From positions 201,454-240,864 of the forward strand of contig NZ_PPQD01000018.1 in NCBI RefSeq assembly GCF_002901825.1: a DNA stretch of 39,411 nt. The letters are read 5' to 3'. Shown piece by piece: positions 1 to 9,523 of the stretch; within the stretch, counting starts at the first letter, position 1; each line of letters starts with the position of its first letter. The DNA comes from Mammaliicoccus sciuri. Lineage in GTDB: Bacteria > Bacillota > Bacilli > Staphylococcales > Staphylococcaceae. The translations under genes were made by a program, and so were the position numbers. The notes beneath the pieces were generated by a model, which was not told the origin of the DNA, did not search any database, and saw only the letters and a list, made by a program, of their open reading frames with translations.

Positions 1-11
1 ATCTCAAACTT

Positions 12-1367
12 CTATATTAATGCGTCATTTCCTTTTTCTTGTTCTACTAATTTTTTATCATATATCTTAATAAATGGGAACCAGATTAAGAATGCTACAA
101 ATCCACAAATTAATGAAACAAGTACTGCCATTAAACTTCCTGCTGTTCCAATAAATGCCCCAAATCCAATCGGTGATGGCCATGGTACTTGTGCAATAAT
201 TGGTTTCACAATTTCTAATTTAATTGTCCAATACCCTATTGAAGCTGATACCATTGGTGCTAGGAAAAATGGAATGGCTAAGAATGGGTTATAAACAATT
301 GGTAATCCAAATACAAGTGGTTCATTAATGTTAAATAATCCTGGTGCTAATGATGCTTTTCCTAATACACGTAGTTGCTCTGATTTAGCTAAAAATGCGA
401 TAAACACACATAGTCCTAATGTCGCACCTGATCCACCCATAACAACGAATGAGTTCTGGAATTCTCCTGCAAATGGAATATTCGCCCCTTCAATATTTAA
501 TTGCATGTTTGATAAAACAATTGGTGTAATAAAAGCACTGATAATATTTGCGCCGTGAATACCTACAATCCAAAGTGCATGAATTAAGAAGTAAATCACG
601 AGTATACCAATCCAACTACTTGTTAAGTTAACAACAAATCCAAATGGTACAGCAATAATTTTGAAAATATCCGTATCAAAAGCTACTAATATTCCCGTAA
701 ACGCCAGTATAACGAAAGCAACTAAGAATGCTGGAATTAATGCTGTAAATGATCTTGAAACCCCTTCTGGTACCGCTTCTGGCATTTTAATAATCCATTG
801 ACGTTTCACACATAGTCTATATAATTGAACGGCTATAATAGACATGATAATTGCTGTGAATATCCCGGTCGTACCTAGCCTACTGACACCATCACCAGAC
901 ATTTCCCAACCATTAAAGATATTGACATCTTTTTTCATAATATTAACTAAGACCATTTTACCGTCATCCATTACTAACTGTGGAATGGCCATAAAATAAG
1001 CAAACATAGACAATAATGCACCGTTAAGTGGATTAACATCTAAATCTTCTTCATCTGCGTAAATTTTAGTATATTCATAACCAATAACTAAACAGAAATA
1101 CAAGGCTAGTATCCCCATCGTTGCTTTATTGGCTAACATGTACAAATCACCAATTTTTAAAAATGTGCTATTCCAAAATCCTTCTAAAAACGTAAAAGTC
1201 TGTGGAATAACGTTTAACACTAAAAACATTGACCCTACAATTGTAAAAGGTATACATGCCATACCAGCTGCCATAATCGCTCTTACAATTCTAAATGAAG
1301 CAATTTTCCCCATTGGACCCATTAAATACTTCTCTAAAAAAGCAAAAACTTTATTTTCTGATCCCAT
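12..1367 (-). CDS. PTS lactose/cellobiose-family IIC permease
   Basis: Membrane permease subunit that carries a beta-glucoside such as cellobiose across the membrane while IIB phosphorylates it. The 451-residue length and sequence fit the Lac/Cel (GatC/CelB-type) IIC family. There are about ten hydrophobic segments, an N-terminal stretch with FLEKYLMGPMGK, and conserved IIC features near the middle and C-terminus (HALWIVGIHGAN and LFNINEPLVFGLP). IIA and IIB are separate genes upstream in the same operon. It is the last operon gene in view; no terminator is visible before the window edge, so the transcript may continue. The exact sugar is inferred from the GH1 phospho-glucosidase in the operon. 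Confidence 0.92.
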   Translation of the reverse strand: MGSENKVFAFLEKYLMGPMGKIASFRIVRAIMAAGMACIPFTIVGSMFLVLNVIPQTFTFLEGFWNSTFLKIGDLYMLANKATMGILALYFCLVIGYEYTKIYADEEDLDVNPLNGALLSMFAYFMAIPQLVMDDGKMVLVNIMKKDVNIFNGWEMSGDGVSRLGTTGIFTAIIMSIIAVQLYRLCVKRQWIIKMPEAVPEGVSRSFTALIPAFLVAFVILAFTGILVAFDTDIFKIIAVPFGFVVNLTSSWIGILVIYFLIHALWIVGIHGANIISAFITPIVLSNMQLNIEGANIPFAGEFQNSFVVMGGSGATLGLCVFIAFLAKSEQLRVLGKASLAPGLFNINEPLVFGLPIVYNPFLAIPFFLAPMVSASIGYWTIKLEIVKPIIAQVPWPSPIGFGAFIGTAGSLMAVLVSLICGFVAFLIWFPFIKIYDKKLVEQEKGNDALI

Positions 1368-1388
1368 ATCAAGACCCCTTTTCTTTGA

Positions 1389-1892
1389 TTAGTTCAGTGC
1401 ATTTTCAAATTTTTGTAGTCGTTTATAATGCCAGTCTTTATTGTGTCGAATATTGTGTAATCTAAATAAGATGAATCCACTGATACATAAACCACATACC
1501 AATATGCTAACTACGAAAAGTCGAGATGCTGATTGATCCACAATAAATGGATATAAATATTGGAATAATGGTGTGAATAATATAATTGGTATAAGCAATA
1601 GATTGACTGCGCTTATACTTAAAAAGCAATAATAAGTATATTTCGCTTGATTTGTATGATTACCATACATTCTGACTTGTTCTGCAACGCTGATCAAAAT
1701 CACAATCATCAACACAAGTGGCAGTATCAATGCTAAAGAGCGACTCATCACAAGTGTAAAAAACCAATATAAATTAGAAAAGAAGAACAAAGCAGACATA
1801 TATCTCACTAATAAAAATCGATTGAAGTACATAGCTTTGAGACTTGTTTCTCTTCTATTTTTTTCAATTTTATTTTTTGTTTCTTGATCCAT
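1389..1892 (-). CDS. Unknown four-segment membrane protein in PTS operon
   Basis: I do not recognise this 167-residue protein. It has a charged N-terminus (residues 1-20), then about four hydrophobic segments arranged as two hairpins (roughly 28-65 and 85-140), and a basic C-terminal tail ending in KRLQKFENALN. No catalytic motif is visible. It lies between the IIA and IIC genes with gaps of 14 and 21 bases, so it is almost certainly co-transcribed with them. An accessory role for the permease is possible but only inferred from position. Confidence 0.75.
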   Translation of the reverse strand: MDQETKNKIEKNRRETSLKAMYFNRFLLVRYMSALFFFSNLYWFFTLVMSRSLALILPLVLMIVILISVAEQVRMYGNHTNQAKYTYYCFLSISAVNLLLIPIILFTPLFQYLYPFIVDQSASRLFVVSILVCGLCISGFILFRLHNIRHNKDWHYKRLQKFENALN

Positions 1893-1906
1893 TTTTCATC
1901 CCTCGT

Positions 1907-2230
1907 TTATACTGCATCATTTACTTTTTGATACAAATACAACATCTCAATTGCGACTTCTTTTAACGTCATTGTTGTCATGAGATGATCTTGTGCATGA
2001 ACCATAATAATTTCCATATTAATAGACTCACCTGATGCATATTTTTGTAGTAAATCCGTTTGAGATTGATGCGCTAACGTAATCTCTTGGTTTGCTTCAT
2101 CTAATAGTTGTTCCGCTTCTTCATAGTTGTTTTCACGCATATTTTTAAAAGCATCATGTATATTTGTACGCGCAATCCCACTATGTAAAATAATTTCAAA
2201 AGCAACAACTTGAATTTCTTCTTGTTCCAT
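1907..2230 (-). CDS. PTS lactose/cellobiose-family IIA
   Basis: Cytosolic phosphocarrier that takes phosphate from HPr and passes it to IIB. At 107 residues it is the normal size for the all-helical IIA-Lac/Cel family. The active-site region VHAQDHLMT is intact, with the phosphorylatable His at about residue 78 and the partner Asp at 81. The helix ALLDEAN-like region (QLLDEANQEI) and the C-terminal EVAIEMLYLY helix also match the trimeric family. It sits 13 bases after the regulator gene and before the unknown membrane protein and IIC. Confidence 0.93.
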   Translation of the reverse strand: MEQEEIQVVAFEIILHSGIARTNIHDAFKNMRENNYEEAEQLLDEANQEITLAHQSQTDLLQKYASGESINMEIIMVHAQDHLMTTMTLKEVAIEMLYLYQKVNDAV

Positions 2231-2243
2231 AGACTAACTCCCT

Positions 2244-4232
2244 TTACTTGTGATATTGACCAATCATATAGTTTTTAAAGCTGTTATAATCCTTACAATT
2301 CATAAGTTCAGAAATTTTGTCATCTGAATCTATGAGGTTCACGATAATATCGATGATCGTTTTGAGCTCATTGTCGTTATATTTTGAAGGTGATAACATA
2401 ATGATTAGCTTAATATTTGGAAACTGTTCATTCCAATACACCCCGCCAGGTACAAGTGCTACGGCTATACTTGAATAATCTCCGACTGGCTGTGCTGTAT
2501 GTGGAACAGCTACTTCATCACTGAATACAACTGTACTCAACTCTTCTCTATAACGAAGTTGTCGTTTCAACTTCTCTTCAAAACAAGGCTCTTCTTTAAT
2601 ACTTAATTGCTTGATCAAAAGCTGATATAGCTGATGTTTAGTGATTGGTTCTTCGATATAATTAAACGCATGTTCACTACAATATTGACTAAAGAAAGAA
2701 CTATATTGTTCAAGTGCCATATTCTCTTCTAACACATGATTATATGAGAATTTTGAATCATGATGATGAACAAATGTATTAATTTTCTTAATATCTTGAT
2801 CATTGAGTAATACATTCACTTGTATGACAGGTACTTTAAATACGATGGTTGATAAATCAATAGATGAAATAATTAAATCAATATTTTCTAATTTTTCGTC
2901 TGTTATTTCATAGTAACTAATCACATCAACGATATTCATCTGCAAACTAAATTCTCTTTCTACTCGAACCTTTAACATCTGTGCACTACCATAACCAGTT
3001 GCACAAATAACGAGGACATTTAACTTTTCTCTTTGGTAATATTTTTCAATAGCTGCAAGTAAATGTAATGTTAAATACGCCCATTCTCCTTCACTGACAT
3101 CTTGGTCTTTTAACTCTTCTAATTCACCAAAATATTTTTTTGTCATCGTAAGTGACGCTTCATTTTGTGATTTAATGTCATTCAAAATCGGATTTTCCAA
3201 GTGGATATTATTGCGAATCCGTTTAATCAACGGTTGTAAATGGGTAACAAGCCCATACAATAATTGACTGTCTGACGACATTGGAAATCCAATATCCGCT
3301 TCTATTTTTCCTAATATTTGAGACACACGATGAGATAAATCACTCTCTTCATCGCTTTCTTGTTGTTTTGAACCTTTGCTCATAATATGCAAACTGATAT
3401 ACTTCGCTTCTTCTTCTGGAAACGATATTTGATAAATACGTTCAACACGATTTAAAATTTTTCTCGCGACTGACAATTCATTTTCTGTTAATACCTCTTC
3501 ATTAGAAGCAATTGTTTTTAAACAATGCCCATCTAACAGTCTTCTAATCATCAGTCCTAAATGTAGTACAAGATTTTGGAGTATATAATCTGATAAATAT
3601 ACTTTAGATTCTCTCGTTTCATCTACAACAATGATTGCCAACTCTTCCATATTAATTTGCTGCAAAAGTGGCGTATCTTGAAAATATTTATTAATAGAAT
3701 GAAAAAAACTATTTCCTAAGAAATAATCCATTATAAAATGTCGTTTATCTCGTTCATCTCCAGCAATTACAATTCCATGTTGCTGTTTACTCACGAGTTC
3801 TAAGTTATATTGTCCAATAACCTTTTTTATATTTGCGATATCGTGAGATATTGTGGATCTCGAGATAAATAATTGTTCGCTTAATTGCTCAATCGTAATA
3901 GCTGTCTTATTAAAAAGTAATAAATTCAAAATATAATATTGTCTATCTTTTGAATCATTGATACTTTCTTGATTCACAGATTTAGTGCTCAAATATCTTT
4001 TTAAAAAGTTTTCAAATTCAATCATTAAATTGATTTTGAGTTGATAACCATACCCTTGTTTAGCAATCAAAGTTGCACCATTTTTTTCAATTTCAGGTTT
4101 AAGGGTTTTGATATATTTTCGAATCGTTCTATCTGAGAGTTGCAAGATCGTTGCAATTTCTGAGCTTTTGACAAATTCATTACGTCGCTGTGATAAATAA
4201 CTGAGTATATCTATTTCTCTTTGACTAAGCAT
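2244..4232 (-). CDS. LicR/CelR-type PRD transcriptional activator
   Basis: A 662-residue multidomain regulator, very likely the specific activator of this operon. Visible domains: a winged HTH at residues 1-60 (LSQREIDILSYL start), a second HTH-like segment around 95-150, two PTS regulation domains (about 180-290 and 300-400, with His in ISLHIMSKG and LTLHLLAAIEKYY), a GatB-type IIB-like domain starting at about 415 with the intact cysteine loop VICATGYGSAQ, and a IIA-like domain to the end with AVPHTAQPV holding the expected His. Such proteins sense sugar and HPr through phosphorylation of these His/Cys residues. It is encoded between IIB and IIA. The 18-bp palindrome upstream of the operon is its likeliest target. 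Confidence 0.9.
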   Translation of the reverse strand: MLSQREIDILSYLSQRRNEFVKSSEIATILQLSDRTIRKYIKTLKPEIEKNGATLIAKQGYGYQLKINLMIEFENFLKRYLSTKSVNQESINDSKDRQYYILNLLLFNKTAITIEQLSEQLFISRSTISHDIANIKKVIGQYNLELVSKQQHGIVIAGDERDKRHFIMDYFLGNSFFHSINKYFQDTPLLQQINMEELAIIVVDETRESKVYLSDYILQNLVLHLGLMIRRLLDGHCLKTIASNEEVLTENELSVARKILNRVERIYQISFPEEEAKYISLHIMSKGSKQQESDEESDLSHRVSQILGKIEADIGFPMSSDSQLLYGLVTHLQPLIKRIRNNIHLENPILNDIKSQNEASLTMTKKYFGELEELKDQDVSEGEWAYLTLHLLAAIEKYYQREKLNVLVICATGYGSAQMLKVRVEREFSLQMNIVDVISYYEITDEKLENIDLIISSIDLSTIVFKVPVIQVNVLLNDQDIKKINTFVHHHDSKFSYNHVLEENMALEQYSSFFSQYCSEHAFNYIEEPITKHQLYQLLIKQLSIKEEPCFEEKLKRQLRYREELSTVVFSDEVAVPHTAQPVGDYSSIAVALVPGGVYWNEQFPNIKLIIMLSPSKYNDNELKTIIDIIVNLIDSDDKISELMNCKDYNSFKNYMIGQYHK

Positions 4233-4267
4233 AAGCTTCCCTCATTTCATAGAGAATATTATACTGA

Positions 4268-4585
4268 TTATTCTATGTCTTGCAAAATTACACTTGCCAA
4301 TTTTTCAATGCCCATTGGAATCGGAACATACGCTTGTGGCGGGATATTTACTACTGGTTTATTAACTCTATCTCCAGCTTCTTTTAACTTTTTAAAATAC
4401 ATTTTAGTTTGTGGACTCACTAAATATAAATCGAAAGATTGTTTTTCAATCATTTTCCCGCCTTCATTTGCTGAAACGGCATCGACTTCAATGTCATGTC
4501 CTTTTTCTTGTAAGTAACTCGTTGTTTTTTTAGCCATAAGTGATGATGACATACCTGCTGCACATATAATTAACGCTTTTTTCAT
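4268..4585 (-). CDS. PTS lactose/cellobiose-family IIB
   Basis: Cytosolic phosphocarrier of about 105 residues that phosphorylates the incoming sugar. The phosphocysteine is Cys8 in KKALIICAAGMSSS, the classic IIB-Cel loop. An upstream in-frame ATG at 4600 was rejected because that ATGGAGG is itself the ribosome site (GGAGG), placed correctly for the ATG at 4585. It lies 18 bases after the phospho-beta-glucosidase gene and 35 bases before the regulator gene in one operon. Confidence 0.93.
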   Translation of the reverse strand: MKKALIICAAGMSSSLMAKKTTSYLQEKGHDIEVDAVSANEGGKMIEKQSFDLYLVSPQTKMYFKKLKEAGDRVNKPVVNIPPQAYVPIPMGIEKLASVILQDIE

Positions 4586-4603
4586 AATAAAAACCTCCAA
4601 ATG

Positions 4604-6049
<1,446 letters not shown>

Positions 6050-6079
6050 TTAATCAAACATTTCTTAATACAATTTTAT

Positions 6080-6093
6080 TGTAAACGTTTTCA
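6080..6093 (-). promoter_or_regulatory. cre site (CcpA box) of the beta-glucoside operon
   Basis: On the minus strand the sequence TGAAAACGTTTACA fits the cre consensus TGWAANCGNTNWCA at every position. It lies 46 bases upstream of the phospho-beta-glucosidase start and overlaps a plausible -10 (TACAAT, 6078-6083). CcpA bound here would block transcription when preferred sugars are present. The -10 assignment is tentative because no good -35 is visible, which fits a promoter that needs an activator. Confidence 0.8.
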
Positions 6094-6116
6094 TAAATGA
6101 GTAGCATATCGAAAAG

Positions 6117-6134
6117 TTCCGTAGTATTACGGAA
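6117..6134. promoter_or_regulatory. Palindromic operator candidate for the PRD activator
   Basis: TTCCGTA-GTAT-TACGGAA is a perfect inverted repeat with 7-base arms. It lies 23 bases upstream of the cre site, which puts its centre near -55 if the -10 at 6078-6083 is correct. That is where LicR-type activators usually bind. No T-tract follows it in either direction, so it does not look like a terminator. Confidence 0.5.
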
Positions 6135-6213
6135 GTCTTTTATAATAGGTAGATTTTATGCAGATTTGGATGTTTTATTGTGGTGATTGGATAGCAGATT
6201 ATAGTTACATGAA

Positions 6214-6475
6214 GTTTTCGGGTCGATAAAATTTTTTATCGGGCTGTAAATCTCGTTTTCGGGTCGATATTTTTATTTATCGGCCTGCAAACCCTGTTTT
6301 CGGGTCGATACTTATTTTTATCGGCCTGCAAATCCTGTTTTCGGGTCGATATTTTTATTTATCGGCCTGCAAACCCTGTTTCTGGACCGGTAAATTTTTT
6401 TATCGCTCCATATTTCCTATTTCTGGACCGGTAAATTTTTTTATCGGTCCATATTTCCTATTTCTGGACCGATAC
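6214..6475. repeat. Tandem hairpin array, 41-bp period (array 1)
   Basis: Units begin at 6214, 6255, 6296, 6337, 6378, 6419 and 6460, exactly 41 bases apart; the last is partial. Units 1-4 are of type A: in units 2-4 CGGGTCGATA pairs with TATCGGCCTG around an AT-rich loop, and unit 1 has a close variant. Units 5-6 are of type B, with TGGACCGGTA pairing with TATCGGTCCA (one mismatch in unit 5). Type A and B stems differ by paired changes (C-G to T-A, G-C to A-T) that keep the helix. It fills most of the gap between the beta-glucoside operon promoter and the upstream gene's terminator. No coding sequence is seen. Function unknown. Confidence 0.9.
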
Positions 6476-6499
6476 TACCTTTCCAAACAAATATGAAAA

Positions 6500-6527
6500 G
6501 GATGAGACAGCCCACACTGTCTCATCC
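6500..6527 (-). terminator. Terminator of the 6543-7457 gene
   Basis: Perfect 11-bp stem GGATGAGACAG / CTGTCTCATCC with a 6-base loop. On the minus strand CTTTTCATATTTG follows. It ends 16 bases after the stop codon of the minus-strand gene. Confidence 0.85.
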
Positions 6528-6542
6528 TCTCTTCATTCTTAT

Positions 6543-7457
6543 TTATCTATTGATTGATCTTGCTATTCTAGATACTGTATGACGTTGCCCTCTTATGGCT
6601 TTACTTAATGCATATATGTTCTCGACTGGTGCTAATCCACCATACCCTGCATCTCCTATATGTTGAATATCAACGCCTAATGTTTTATTTTTAATAGCCA
6701 TTTCTCTAATCGTCGCCTCATCCGAACCTTCTTGAGATGTACCGATTGCACTCATCACTAGTGCCCCATGATTATGTGCAACTTGAACAGCTTCTCTCAC
6801 CTCTTCTTCACTGACACCCCATACTGTTCCAACTGCAGGCACTAATATAATATCTGCCCCAGCTTCTACAAAATTCGTTATAGCTTCTAAATTAACTACC
6901 GGCTCATCTACACCTGATCCGTGCATTTTACCCGCAATAATAAGTCCATTAAAATGAGATTTTCCTACTTTAATCGCTTCTAAAATATGATTGTTTGTAA
7001 CGCCTGTTGCTGGATTCCCAGTTAAACATACAAAATCAAAACCTAATTTTTCAGCTCGTATAAAAGTTTCTTTAGTCGCTTTTCTACCCGCAGAAATATC
7101 CAGTTTAACTTCTGCCATATTCGCTTTATCATCAACTGGTTCTAAATTTACCCCAATAGGTCTGCCGATAAGTTTCTTTAAATCTTGAACAGAATTGCCA
7201 GTACCTTTATAAGCTTCATGGTAAAGACCTTTAATCACTGGTTCATTGACATCTAAAGCATTCAGTAAAATCATATCTGCTCCAAAAGCAGTTGCCATTT
7301 CCGCATTTGTAATATCTTGAACTAGAGCAGGCGTATGTACGACAACATTCTCGCTAAGTACCGTTCTACCTTCACTCGCCTTAATACTTTGCTTCAATTC
7401 CTCTGATGAAAAGTTCAAAATATCAGACGTATTTGCACTAATTAATCGTTTAACCAA
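6543..7457 (-). CDS. TIM-barrel-like protein of unknown function (DUF7916-like)
   Basis: About 304 residues, cytosolic, without a signal peptide. Alternating beta-alpha segments with GADMILLNALDV, GFDFVCLTGNPATGV, GLIIAGKMHGSG, AGADIILVPAVGTVWG and a glycine-rich end (HIGDAGYGGLAP) suggest a TIM barrel that binds a phosphorylated ligand. Relatives are often annotated loosely as HAD-like hydrolases or PEP phosphonomutase-like proteins near PTS genes; I recall DUF7916 for this family but cannot confirm it here. The start is taken as the TTG at 7457, because AAGGGGTG lies 6 bases upstream; a GTG at 7484 would add nine residues. Substrate unknown. Confidence 0.7.
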   Translation of the reverse strand: MVKRLISANTSDILNFSSEELKQSIKASEGRTVLSENVVVHTPALVQDITNAEMATAFGADMILLNALDVNEPVIKGLYHEAYKGTGNSVQDLKKLIGRPIGVNLEPVDDKANMAEVKLDISAGRKATKETFIRAEKLGFDFVCLTGNPATGVTNNHILEAIKVGKSHFNGLIIAGKMHGSGVDEPVVNLEAITNFVEAGADIILVPAVGTVWGVSEEEVREAVQVAHNHGALVMSAIGTSQEGSDEATIREMAIKNKTLGVDIQHIGDAGYGGLAPVENIYALSKAIRGQRHTVSRIARSINR

Positions 7458-7539
7458 AATATTCACCCCTTCTTTTACTAACACAAACCAAAGATATAGT
7501 TAAAAAATGACAAAGTCAAATAAATTTAAAAATAAAGTA

Positions 7540-7567
7540 TTGAATAATTAACTTTAATTGCTATAAT
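7540..7567 (+). promoter_or_regulatory. Promoter of the FhuD-like gene
   Basis: TTGAAT (7540-7545), a 16-base spacer and TATAAT (7562-7567). The Fur box follows directly, where it would cover the transcription start. Confidence 0.65.
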
Positions 7568-7573
7568 TTAAAT

Positions 7574-7592
7574 GATATTGATTATCATTATC
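7574..7592. promoter_or_regulatory. Fur box
   Basis: GATATTGATTATCATTATC matches the 19-bp Fur consensus GATAATGATTATCATTATC at 18 of 19 positions. It lies 20 bases upstream of the lipoprotein start and just after the -10, so iron-replete Fur would block this promoter. Confidence 0.9.
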
Positions 7593-7612
7593 AAAAAATG
7601 GGAGGTTTTTTT

Positions 7613-8539
7613 ATGAAAAAATTATTTATATTTAGTTTATGTTTATTATTTTTCTTGGCAGCTTGTAGTAATAATTCAGATACTAAAGAAAAGTCGTCAG
7701 AAACAAAATCAGATTCTTTATCTGATACTAAAGTATTTAAACAAGATGATGGTGAAAAAATTAAAATACCTAAAGATCCGAAAAGAATTGTCGTATTACA
7801 CCCTACATACATAGGTGCATTAGTTGAATTTGGCCATAAACCAATTGGCGTCATTGATTTTGTAAAGCAAAATAAAACTTTATCTGATGCAACTAAAGGT
7901 GCAAAAATGTTAGGTCAAAATAATGTTGAAGATATTGCTAAAACAAAGCCAGATTTAATCATCACTACTAAAGAAGATAAAAACATTAATAAACTCAAAA
8001 AAATTGCACCAACTGTCCAAATGGATGCTATGAAATCAGATTACAAAGCTGCTACTAAAGAACTCGGGGAAATTGTAAATGAACAAGACAAAGCAGAAAA
8101 ATGGATAAAAGAGTGGGAAGAAAAACTCAAAAAAGATAAAAAAACGTTAGGCGATAAAGTAGACGGTAAAACTATTACTGTCCTTCAATCAACTCCAAAA
8201 GGTCTAACAGCTTTCGGTAAAAACTATGGACGTGGTACAGAGATTGTTTACGGTGGTTACGGAATGGCACAACCTGAAAAATTAGAAAAAGAAACAAAGA
8301 ATGCTTATATGGCAACTCCATCTGAAGAAGAACTTTCTGATTATACAGGTGATTATATTATCCTAGCAACAATGGGAGAAACACCACAATTCACTCAAAC
8401 AACTAATTGGAAAAACCTTGATGCAGTTAAAAATAACCATGTTATCGAATTAGATTTACAACAAACGCAATATAATGATCCAATTTCTCTAGAAAAACAA
8501 AGAGAAATCATCTTAAAACAACTGAAATCAATGAAATAA
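7613..8539 (+). CDS. FhuD-like iron-siderophore binding lipoprotein
   Basis: Surface lipoprotein of a class III siderophore ABC importer. The signal peptide ends in lipobox FFLAACSN, giving a lipidated Cys at about residue 17 from the ATG at 7613. The upstream in-frame ATG at 7598 is part of the GGGAGG ribosome site and was rejected. The mature protein has the family's two-lobe layout: IPKDPKRIVVLHPTYIG, DIAKTKPDLIITT, then NYGRGTEIVYGGYG, TGDYIILATMG and the NDPISLEKQ end. From memory, these track S. aureus FhuD2 closely (its NWGRG is NYGRG here), suggesting a hydroxamate ligand. No permease or ATPase gene is adjacent, so it must use transporters encoded elsewhere. Fur-controlled. Confidence 0.85.
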   Translation: MKKLFIFSLCLLFFLAACSNNSDTKEKSSETKSDSLSDTKVFKQDDGEKIKIPKDPKRIVVLHPTYIGALVEFGHKPIGVIDFVKQNKTLSDATKGAKMLGQNNVEDIAKTKPDLIITTKEDKNINKLKKIAPTVQMDAMKSDYKAATKELGEIVNEQDKAEKWIKEWEEKLKKDKKTLGDKVDGKTITVLQSTPKGLTAFGKNYGRGTEIVYGGYGMAQPEKLEKETKNAYMATPSEEELSDYTGDYIILATMGETPQFTQTTNWKNLDAVKNNHVIELDLQQTQYNDPISLEKQREIILKQLKSMK

Positions 8540-8561
8540 AATATTAGTTATCATCATTTTA

Positions 8562-8611
8562 AGCACACATATAAAGTTAAAAAACATCTAACTTTATATG
8601 TGTGCTTTTTT
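8562..8611 (+). terminator. Terminator after the FhuD-like gene
   Basis: An 18-bp perfect stem (8562-8579 with 8589-8606; outer bases AGCACACAT / ATGTGTGCT) with a 9-base loop, followed by TTTTT on the plus strand. It may also act for the converging minus-strand methyltransferase gene. Confidence 0.9.
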
Positions 8612-8633
8612 ATAAATATTAACTGGTCCTATT

Positions 8634-9365
8634 CTACTTTTTCTTTGCTTTTACTAATAGAAATGGTGGAAATTGTTTCAACTTATTGATACGAGCTTGA
8701 TCATACATTTTAAATACTTCCTCAGACTGCCCGAGGTCTTTTACACATTGGATTTCAAAGTCATTTTCTATTAAATTATTGAAGATTGTTTCAATCGTAT
8801 GATGATATTTATAAACATCAGCACCTAACCAATTTGCTGAGCGAGTAGACTCATCAAAATAATGTTCCATTCGTAAAAACATCCCTTTGTCATCTTCTTG
8901 TACGACTTCCGGATCTTTAGTAGCTGTTTGTATGGGATGTTCCATTGTAAATAGTAACGTGCCACCACTATTTAATAGCTGATTCAACTTCTCGGCACAT
9001 CGTTTAAAATCTTCAATATAATGAAATACAAGAGAAGATACGATTACATCATACCTTTCATTCGTCTGAAACGCCATAAATGATTCATGATATAACGAGA
9101 CATTGTTAGAATTGAATTTTTCGCGACTTGCGCTAATCATATTAAGTGACTCATCAATTCCTGTAATATGTTTAGGATTTAACTTCAACATATGCGCAAT
9201 CAAATGCCCCATACCACAGCCAATATCAAGTACTGTTTTGCCTTCTAAATCTGGCATTAACCGCTTTATTTCAGGCATTTCAACAACTTCGTTATAACTT
9301 AATGCATGATTTCTCTTTTGTTTATAACCTTCAAAGAAATCATCTTGATCATAAATATTTGTCAT
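8634..9365 (-). CDS. Class I SAM-dependent methyltransferase
   Basis: A 243-residue cytosolic methyltransferase of the UbiE/Methyltransf_11 type. SAM-binding motif I is LDIGCGMGH (about residues 46-54), followed by the acidic motif II in HITGIDES and motif III in YDVIVSSLVFHYIEDF. The C-terminal half (HTIETIFNNLIENDFEIQCVKDL) is the usual substrate side. Ribosome site AAAGGGGGATG is well placed for the ATG at 9365. The gene stands alone between two terminators. The substrate cannot be inferred; small-molecule methylation is most likely. Confidence 0.85.
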   Translation of the reverse strand: MTNIYDQDDFFEGYKQKRNHALSYNEVVEMPEIKRLMPDLEGKTVLDIGCGMGHLIAHMLKLNPKHITGIDESLNMISASREKFNSNNVSLYHESFMAFQTNERYDVIVSSLVFHYIEDFKRCAEKLNQLLNSGGTLLFTMEHPIQTATKDPEVVQEDDKGMFLRMEHYFDESTRSANWLGADVYKYHHTIETIFNNLIENDFEIQCVKDLGQSEEVFKMYDQARINKLKQFPPFLLVKAKKK

Positions 9366-9487
9366 TTTAACATCCCCCTTTTATTAAATTTAGTATAGCA
9401 ATCATTTATATAAAAAGTAGACTTATATTTAAGTATTCGATATGATGTAAGTATAGTAGTGCCAAAAATAATTACATTATATATAAA

Positions 9488-9518
9488 AGAACCTGAGACC
9501 ACCGTGGTCTCAGGTTCT
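9488..9518. terminator. Terminator of adcA (bidirectional shape)
   Basis: AGAACCTGAGACCAC / GTGGTCTCAGGTTCT forms a 15-bp perfect inverted repeat with a minimal loop. On the minus strand it is followed by TTTTATATAT, six bases after the adcA stop codon. Confidence 0.88.
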
Positions 9519-9523
9519 TTGCT

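Noticed and set aside
6117-6134. Antiterminator (RAT) site or terminator
   Set aside because: It lies upstream of the likely promoter and has no T-tract, and the operon's PRD regulator has DNA-binding HTH domains instead of an RNA-binding CAT domain.
6214-6475. CRISPR array
   Set aside because: The repeat units are contiguous and similar over their full length, with no unique spacers, and no cas genes are present.
7598-7612. Earlier ATG start for the FhuD-like lipoprotein
   Set aside because: That ATG is part of the GGGAGG ribosome site; the lipoprotein signal starts at 7613.
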